Assembly (NCBI RefSeq): GCF_050574275.1
Contig: NZ_CP192260.1
Coordinates: forward strand, 1,302,001 to 1,366,000
Origin: Virgibacillus_F flavescens
GTDB lineage: Bacteria > Bacillota > Bacilli > Bacillales > Amphibacillaceae
Length of the DNA: 64,000 nucleotides
Direction of reading: 5' to 3'
This document shows, piece after piece, positions 62,939 through 64,000 of this stretch. The translations under genes and the position numbers were made by a program. Numbering within the stretch: position 1 is the first letter of the stretch; every line of letters begins with the position of its first letter. The notes beneath the pieces were generated by a model that was given only the letters and a program-made list of their open reading frames with translations, searched no databases and was not told where the DNA came from.

Positions 62939-64000
62939 TTAAAGATTAGACTGAGGCTGTCTTAACGATGTTTCGTCTTGAGCCCATTTTGTAATATTCA
63001 GGCAAGAGGCAATCACTTCAACAACTCTTCCACCTTTAACGACAGGATTCATTGACGCAACATATCTGATGCCATTCAATTCGGCTTCATAATATACATT
63101 TTTTTCGCCTTCCCATGCCCGCTGGTAATATTGAGCTTTCCTATCTGCTTCCTCAACCGGCTGGAAATCTTTTAGTTCATACCCAATAATTTGTTCAGGT
63201 GATAATCCTAGCTTGTAAACCAGTTCTCCATCACAAAGGGTATGTATAAATTTATCGTCTTCTTTGATAAATTTATACGTCATGCCATGCTGTCTTTTGA
63301 GTGTGTCCAAAAGTTCCTGACGTTCGCTCTGCAATGACTTTTCCAACCATTGCCGATTCTGTAAACTCTTCGGGATACCGTAGCGTTCAACTATCCTTCC
63401 CATTTCATCATATTGCTTCTCAAATTCATCTGGTGGCATCGGTTTACTGAACAGATAGCCTTGTGACACATCACATGCATTCTGCTGCAGAAAAATGAGC
63501 TGATCTCTTGTTTCTACGCCTTCAGCTATGACTTCCAGCTGCAACTGGTGCGACATGGCAATAATCGTTTTCACGATAGTTGCATCGTTGGCATCTATAG
63601 TACAGTTTCGTATAAACGATTGATCAATTTTCAGTTTGTCGATTGGAGATTCTTTCAAATAATGAAGGGAGCTAAAGCCTGTCCCGAAGTCATCTAAACT
63701 TATACTCACACCCAAATTTTTCAGGTTGCTGAGTACATTCATCACATGTCCGCTGTCTGCCATCATGCTCTCCGTAATTTCAAGCTCAAGGTATTTCGCT
63801 TCTAGACCTGTATCTTCTAATATTTCTTTAACAGCTTCGACTAAATCAGGCTGATAAATCTGGCGTATGGAAAGGTTGACAGACATCACAAACGCAGGAA
63901 GACCGGCATCCTGCCAATATTTTGTTTGTATGCACGCGGTGCGTAATACCCATTCTCCAATCGGGATAATCAGTCCAGTTTCTTCTGCTCTCGGGATGAA
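62939..64000 (-). CDS. EAL-domain c-di-GMP phosphodiesterase with C-terminal PAS domain, 5'-truncated
   Basis: The frame is open through the window edge on the minus strand: codons from 64000 read FIPRAEETGLIIPIGEWVL, the standard EAL continuation. The N-terminus and the EAL motif itself lie outside. Visible catalytic parts are SVNLSIRQ, LELEITES, SLDDFGTGFSS, KLKIDQSF and IAEGVE, so the site appears complete so far. A PAS-like domain follows at the C-terminus (KEDDKFIHTLCDGELVYKLGLS to ASCLNITKWAQ), the reverse of the usual order. It likely breaks down c-di-GMP, which often controls exopolysaccharide and motility. No regulatory tie to the locus can be shown. Confidence 0.92.
   Translation of the reverse strand, partial: FIPRAEETGLIIPIGEWVLRTACIQTKYWQDAGLPAFVMSVNLSIRQIYQPDLVEAVKEILEDTGLEAKYLELEITESMMADSGHVMNVLSNLKNLGVSISLDDFGTGFSSLHYLKESPIDKLKIDQSFIRNCTIDANDATIVKTIIAMSHQLQLEVIAEGVETRDQLIFLQQNACDVSQGYLFSKPMPPDEFEKQYDEMGRIVERYGIPKSLQNRQWLEKSLQSERQELLDTLKRQHGMTYKFIKEDDKFIHTLCDGELVYKLGLSPEQIIGYELKDFQPVEEADRKAQYYQRAWEGEKNVYYEAELNGIRYVASMNPVVKGGRVVEVIASCLNITKWAQDETSLRQPQSNL

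Overview
The window looks like a chromosomal segment of a low-G+C Gram-positive bacterium of the Bacillaceae type. The signs are strong GGAGG-like ribosome binding sites, many TTG and GTG starts, hairpin plus T-run terminators, LysM-NlpC autolysin, BY-kinase and CpsB-type phosphatase genes, an ascorbate-type PTS, and a WalR-like box. The species cannot be fixed from the sequence. I see no tRNA, rRNA, CRISPR array, phage or transposase gene.

Layout. (1) 1-10.2 kb: three surface proteins ending in three cell-wall-binding repeats of the CWB2 type (two subtilisin-family proteases and one lytic transglycosylase-like protein), with two G+C-rich repeat arrays between and after them. (2) 10.2-11.2 kb, minus strand: a LysM x3 plus NlpC/P60 endopeptidase. 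(3) 11.5-41.2 kb: a polysaccharide locus of about 30 kb. It starts with a chain-length modulator, a tyrosine kinase, two tandem PHP-type phosphatases (the first lacks metal ligands) and two atypical LuxR-type regulators. The biosynthetic genes follow in three blocks: dehydratase, gtaB and a CapM/CapN/CapO-like set with Wzy and Wzx (16.6-27.9 kb); UDP-glucose dehydrogenase and UDP-glucuronate epimerase (28.1-30.5 kb); and a WbpB/WbpE/WbpD-like set, glycosyltransferases, a second Wzx and an EpsL-M-N-like set (30.8-41.2 kb). (4) 41.2-54.8 kb: a third G+C-rich repeat region, then four more CWB2 proteins (one transglycosylase-like, one Ig/FN3 adhesin-like, two subtilisins) and an exported BsuPI-type protease inhibitor. 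(5) 55-58.8 kb: a PTS regulator with an ascorbate-type IIB and IIC. (6) 59-64 kb: a secreted repeat protein with a C39-like peptidase domain (minus), an MDR oxidoreductase (plus), and the 3' part of an EAL-PAS protein (minus).

How the parts may work together. CWB2 domains are known from Clostridioides difficile to bind an anionic wall polysaccharide made by a neighbouring locus. Here seven CWB2 proteins (about 21 repeats) flank a locus whose enzymes predict uronic-acid-containing, hence anionic, glycans. I infer that the locus may make the anchor polymer and the flanking genes the proteins displayed on it. The two lytic transglycosylase-CWB2 paralogues sit at the two ends of the polysaccharide locus, each next to a G+C-rich repeat array, so the whole block has a framed, cassette-like look. 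This is the main hypothesis from the window; it is an inference.
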